Assembly: GCF_013282665.1 (NCBI RefSeq)
Contig: NZ_CP054041.1
Span: 1,656,001-1,720,000, forward strand
Source of the DNA: Listeria monocytogenes
GTDB taxonomy: Bacteria > Bacillota > Bacilli > Lactobacillales > Listeriaceae
DNA length: 64,000 bases
Reading direction: 5' to 3'
Positions 60,251 to 64,000 of the stretch are shown here, piece by piece; the stretch's first letter is position 1, and the number at the start of each line of letters is the position of its first letter. Below the pieces are notes generated by a model. The model had not been told where the DNA came from. It did no database searches and saw only the letters and a program-made list of their open reading frames with translations. Made by a program: the position numbers and the translations under genes.

Positions 60251-61573
60251 ATGAAAAAAGGTGTAAAAATCGTTACAATTGGTGGAGGTTCCAGCTACAC
60301 ACCAGAACTTGTTGAAGGATTTATTAAACGCTATCATGAACTTCCAATCAGAGAACTTTGGCTAGTCGATATTGAAGCTGGTCGTGAAAAATTAGAAATC
60401 GTTGGTAACATGGCAAAACGTATGGTCAAAGCAGCAAACATTGACTGCGAAGTACATTTAACACTTGACCGTCGTGAAGCTTTAAAAGATGCAGATTTTG
60501 TTACAACACAATTCCGCGTAGGTTTATTAGACGCTCGTATTAAAGATGAAAGAATTCCTCTTAGCCACGGTATCATCGGTCAAGAAACAAATGGAGCAGG
60601 CGGAATGTTTAAAGCTTTCCGTACGATTCCTGTCATTCTTGGCATCGTCGAAGATATGCGTGAACTTTGCCCAGATGCTTGGTTAATCAACTTCACAAAC
60701 CCAGCAGGTATGGTAACAGAAGCGGTTCTCAGATATGGTAACTGGGATAAAGTCATCGGTCTTTGTAACGTGCCAATCGGAGCTGTAAAAAGCGCATCCG
60801 ATGTTCTCGACAAACCAGAAGAAGATTTATTCTTCAAATTTGCAGGAATTAATCACTTGCACTGGCACCGCGTATTCGATAAAGATGGCACTGAATTAAC
60901 AGAAAAAGTTATTGACGGTCTTTATGCACCAGACGCTAACCCTGGAAAAGTCGTTGAAAACATTAAAAACATGCGCTTCTTATATGAGCAAGTAAAACAC
61001 CTAAAAATGCTTCCTTGTCCATATCACCGTTACTACTATATGACAGATGCAATGCTTGAAGAAGAGCTTGCTTCTTTCAAAAATGAAGGTACTCGTGGAG
61101 AAGTCGTGAAAAAACTAGAAGACAGCTTGTTCGAATTATATAAAGATCCAAATCTTGATTACAAACCAGAAGAATTATCCAAACGTGGCGGTGCGCATTA
61201 TAGTGACGCAGCATGTGAAATCATTAATTCCATTTACAACAACAAAGGTACAGTAATGGTAGTATCTACACGTAATAATGGCGCAATTGATGACGTTCCT
61301 TATGATAGTGCTGTAGAAATCACAAGCGTTATCCGTGCGCATGGTGCAGAACCAATCAATTTCGGCAAATTCCCGCCAGCACAACGCGGCTTGCTACAAG
61401 TAATGAAATCCATGGAAGAATTAACAATCGAAGCAGCAGTAACAGGCGATTACGCAACTGCACTGCAAGCATTCACTTCCAACCCGCTCGTTCCAAGTGG
61501 CGACTTAGCAAAAACAATCCTAGATGAAATGCTAGAGGCACACAAAGAGTTCTTACCGCAATTCGCTAAATAA
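60251..61573 (+). CDS. Family 4 6-phospho-beta-glucosidase, second paralog
   Basis: NAD- and metal-dependent glycosidase of 440 residues, with the same motifs as the enzyme at 43626-44942: KIVTIGGGSSYTPELVEGF, DFVTTQFRVGLLDARIKDERIP, GQETNGAGG and the metal-binding cysteine in VIGLCNVPIG with FAGINHLHWH. The frame opens at 60197, but TAGGAGGTAAG sets the ATG at 60251. Regulation differs from its paralog: LacI and probably CcpA instead of RpiR. The two enzymes are similar over their whole length, especially at the N-terminus. Confidence 0.92.
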   Translation: MKKGVKIVTIGGGSSYTPELVEGFIKRYHELPIRELWLVDIEAGREKLEIVGNMAKRMVKAANIDCEVHLTLDRREALKDADFVTTQFRVGLLDARIKDERIPLSHGIIGQETNGAGGMFKAFRTIPVILGIVEDMRELCPDAWLINFTNPAGMVTEAVLRYGNWDKVIGLCNVPIGAVKSASDVLDKPEEDLFFKFAGINHLHWHRVFDKDGTELTEKVIDGLYAPDANPGKVVENIKNMRFLYEQVKHLKMLPCPYHRYYYMTDAMLEEELASFKNEGTRGEVVKKLEDSLFELYKDPNLDYKPEELSKRGGAHYSDAACEIINSIYNNKGTVMVVSTRNNGAIDDVPYDSAVEITSVIRAHGAEPINFGKFPPAQRGLLQVMKSMEELTIEAAVTGDYATALQAFTSNPLVPSGDLAKTILDEMLEAHKEFLPQFAK

Positions 61574-61578
61574 TAACT

Positions 61579-61613
61579 AAGTGATCCCTTGAAAACAGGG
61601 ATCACTTTTTTTA
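61579..61613 (+). terminator. Intrinsic terminator after GH4 gene
   Basis: AAGTGATCCCT pairs with AGGGATCACTT over 8 bases, then T7. Confidence 0.93.
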
Positions 61614-61676
61614 TGAGTTGTTTTAGCGCGCATTTTTTTCACTTTCCTGTAAAATAGAAAAAAGGAGGTGTGCTAA

Positions 61677-62948
61677 ATGCAAACAAATCTTGAGAGAATA
61701 AAAAAACACATAGAAAATTTAGATAGATATACAGCAACTCCAGGTCAGGGGACAACTCGCCTTACATATAGCAAAGAAGACCTCGGGGCGCGCAATTATT
61801 TAAAACAAGAAATGACCAAAGTAGGTCTTACAGTTTCAGAAGATGCAATTGGAAATATTTACGGACGGTTAGAAGGTGACAATCCAGATTTGCCAGCAGT
61901 CATCGTGGGTTCTCATTTTGACTCCGTGCCCAATGGTGGTGCTTTTGATGGGCCTGCTGGCGTCATTACTGGTCTTGAAGTAGCGAGCGTTTTCCATGAA
62001 CAACAAACGAAACCTCATTTCCCGCTTGAAATTATCGCGATGGTGGAGGAAGAAGGTTCGCGTTTCGGGGCTGGACTACTTGCCTCACGCGCAATTACAG
62101 GCAAAGTTACCAAAGAATTGCTCCACGAAATGAAAGATATAGATGGCATAACAGCCGCAGAAGCTATGGCGAAAATAGGATTTGATGCAAATCAAGTAGT
62201 TACGGCTATCCGTACGAAAGAATCCGTGAAAGCATTTATCGAATTACACATTGAGCAAGGCCCCGTCTTAGAAAATGCCAATGAAGATGTGGCGCTAGTA
62301 GATACAGTAGTCGGTTTAACAGAAATAAAAGTAACTGTAAAAGGACAAGCTGGCCATGCAGGCACAACGCCAATGCTTGACCGAAAAGATGCGCTCGTTA
62401 CTGCTGTCGAAATTTTAGGTCAACTGCCAGAATTAGCTAGCCAAGAAGGCGGCGGAACTGTCTTAACAGTGGGCAAACTAAATGTCTATCCAAATGGCGC
62501 AAACGTTATTCCAGATAAAGTCGTTTTTACCGTGGATATCCGTGCAAAAGAAGAAATTCACGTCCAAAATACATTAGCAAAAACAAAAGAAATTATCCGA
62601 TCCGCAGAGACAAATGGCATCACTTGCGAAATAGAAGATATGCTATATGAATCGCCAACCCATTTATCAAAAGAGATTCATCAAGCATTGACCGAAAGTG
62701 CCGACCAACTCGGCTTAAAATACCGAACAATGGTTAGCGGAGCCGGGCACGATGCGATGATCTTTGCAGGTTTAACCGAAGTAGGCTTGATTTTTGTCCC
62801 TAGCCACAACGGTATAAGTCACGCGCCCGAAGAATGGACGGATTACGAGAAACTCCAAAAAGGAATCGAAGTCGTACTGGAAACAGTAAAAAAATGGACG
62901 GAGGAAAGCGCGAATGAATCAGAAAATAAAACAAGCAGTTTTGAATAA
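61677..62948 (+). CDS. N-carbamoyl-L-amino-acid hydrolase/allantoate amidohydrolase family
   Basis: M20-fold metalloenzyme of 423 residues that cleaves N-carbamoyl amino acids, ureidoglycine-type compounds or related amides. Seen: GSHFDSVPNGGAFDGPAGV (metal-binding His and Asp), MVEEEGSRFGAG (metal-binding Glu pair), LHIEQGPVLE, the dimerisation-domain GQAGHAGTTPM, and MVSGAGHDAMIFAG near the C-terminus. Its end overlaps the next amidohydrolase by 34 bases, so they are co-translated. Together they suggest scavenging of modified amino acids. AAGGAGGTG precedes the ATG. Confidence 0.9.
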   Translation: MQTNLERIKKHIENLDRYTATPGQGTTRLTYSKEDLGARNYLKQEMTKVGLTVSEDAIGNIYGRLEGDNPDLPAVIVGSHFDSVPNGGAFDGPAGVITGLEVASVFHEQQTKPHFPLEIIAMVEEEGSRFGAGLLASRAITGKVTKELLHEMKDIDGITAAEAMAKIGFDANQVVTAIRTKESVKAFIELHIEQGPVLENANEDVALVDTVVGLTEIKVTVKGQAGHAGTTPMLDRKDALVTAVEILGQLPELASQEGGGTVLTVGKLNVYPNGANVIPDKVVFTVDIRAKEEIHVQNTLAKTKEIIRSAETNGITCEIEDMLYESPTHLSKEIHQALTESADQLGLKYRTMVSGAGHDAMIFAGLTEVGLIFVPSHNGISHAPEEWTDYEKLQKGIEVVLETVKKWTEESANESENKTSSFE

Positions 62949-64000
62949 TGAAGAAGCAATGATTGCTTTTCGCCGTGATTTGCATATGCATCCCGAACTA
63001 CAATGGCAGGAATTTCGAACTACCGACAAAGTTGCCAAAGAATTAGATAAATTGGGTATCCCTTATCGGCGAACGGAACCAACTGGATTAATCGCAGAAC
63101 TTAAAGGTGGAAAACCAGGGAAAACAGTTGCCTTGCGCGCCGATATGGACGCACTACCCGTTCAAGAGCTAAACCAAGATCTTCTATATAAATCTACAGA
63201 AGATGGAAAAATGCATGCTTGCGGTCACGATGCGCACACGGCGATGTTATTAACCGCCGCGAAAGCACTTGCTCTAGTAAAAGATGAACTACAAGGAACA
63301 GTGCGCTTCATTTTTCAACCGTCAGAAGAAATTGCTGAGGGCGCGAAGGCTATGATAGCCCAAGGAGCGATGGAAGGCGTGGATCACGTGTTTGGAATCC
63401 ATATCTGGTCCCAAACTCCAAGTGGAAAGATATCTTGTGTAGTCGGCTCTACATTCGCCTCCGCAGATATTATCCAAATCGACTTCAAAGGACAAGGAGG
63501 TCACGGAGCAATGCCACATGACACCATCGACGCTGCTGTAATTGCTTCCTCGTTCGTCATGAACCTTCAATCCATCGTATCCCGCGAAACCGACCCACTT
63601 GATCCAGTCGTAGTAACTATCGGCAAAATGGAAGTCGGTACACGCTACAATGTCATCGCAGAAAATGCCCGTTTGGAAGGAACGCTTCGTTGCTTCAATA
63701 ACACTACGCGCGCCAAAGTCGCAAAAACAATTGAACACTACGCCAAACAAACCGCCGCTATTTACGGTGGTACGGCAGAAATGATATACAAACAAGGCAC
63801 ACAACCAGTAATCAACGACGAAAAAAGCGCTCTACTCGTCCAAGAAACAATCACGGAATCATTTGGCGAAGAGATGCTTTACTTTGAACGTCCTACCACG
63901 GGCGGCGAAGACTTCAGCTATTTTCAAGATGAAGCTCCCGGAAGTTTTGCACTCGTTGGTTGCGGCAATCCTGAAAAAGACACCGAATGGGCGCATCACC
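62915..64000 (+). CDS. M20 amidohydrolase (N-acyl-L-amino-acid/hippurate type), 3' end outside window
   Basis: Partial gene, 362 codons to the window edge without a stop. Seen: FRRDLHMHPELQWQEF (start motif), ALRADMDALPVQE (metal-binding Asp), MHACGHDAHTAML (metal-binding His/Asp and cysteine), QPSEEIAEGAKAM (Glu pair), FKGQGGHGAMPHDTIDA (dimer-domain histidine) and TTGGEDFSYF near the end. These are the landmarks of N-acyl-amino-acid deacylases (AmaA/hippuricase). Its ATG lies inside the preceding gene, with GGAGGAAAG at about 62900-62908. Only about the last 30 residues should be missing. Confidence 0.92.

Overview
The window is low-GC Firmicute chromosome and reads as Listeria, most probably Listeria monocytogenes. 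This rests on gene content and order: the rlmN-isdG-nitroreductase-L32 block, an orphan CRISPR after a prs paralog (the rliB locus), an LPXTG leucine-rich-repeat protein, and the pssA-E exopolysaccharide operon. From memory the order matches about lmo0481 to lmo0538 of strain EGD-e. These tags are recalled, not looked up.

Layout. (1) 1-5.9 kb: oleate hydratase, RlmN, a GyrI-like effector-binding protein, a Fur-controlled IsdG haem oxygenase, a nitroreductase behind a Fur-family palindrome, a cysteine-free L32 paralog and a NUDIX protein. (2) 5.9-10.8 kb: a LysR regulator divergent from an FMN/FeS/FAD ene-reductase, aroE and aroD, probably a shikimate/quinate catabolic cluster. (3) 10.9-13 kb: an SGNH hydrolase, an orphan structured leader RNA with a terminator before an EamA transporter, and a DUF896 protein. 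(4) 13-21.9 kb: a sugar-phosphate set (RpiB, AlsE-like epimerase, TalC-like transaldolase), then an operon with a PRD regulator, SIS isomerase, galactitol-type EIIA/EIIB/EIIC, a second epimerase and a polyol dehydrogenase. A candidate cre overlaps the operon promoter. (5) 22-23.8 kb: prs, then a nine-repeat CRISPR with no cas genes in the window. (6) 23.8-35.2 kb: a secreted metzincin-like protein and a lipoprotein, a glutamine amidotransferase, a MarR/Lin0512 pair, the LPXTG protein, a universal stress protein, a CapA-like protein, a histidine-phosphatase lipoprotein whose leader carries a RAT antiterminator overlapping a terminator, DUF1304, an MFS pump and a ROK regulator. (7) 35.3-43.6 kb: an inserted type I restriction-modification island (hsdR, hsdM, hsdS, tyrosine recombinase, inverted silent hsdS cassette) built as an invertible switch. 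(8) 43.6-49.1 kb: a GH4 glycosidase with divergent RpiR regulator, DUF2798, SulP and a MerR/TipAS regulator. (9) 49.3-56.5 kb: pssABCDE, with a degenerate GGDEF receptor that keeps its c-di-GMP I-site. (10) 56.5-64 kb: a methyltransferase, an ACT/UPF0210 pair, a LacI regulator divergent from a second GH4 enzyme, and two M20-family amidohydrolases, the second cut by the window end.

The most notable systems are the orphan CRISPR, the hsdS shufflon (up to four specificities plus a recombinase whose ribosome site lies in a hairpin), the RAT-controlled phosphatase lipoprotein and the unassigned leader RNA at 11.5 kb. No tRNA, rRNA or insertion sequence was seen.
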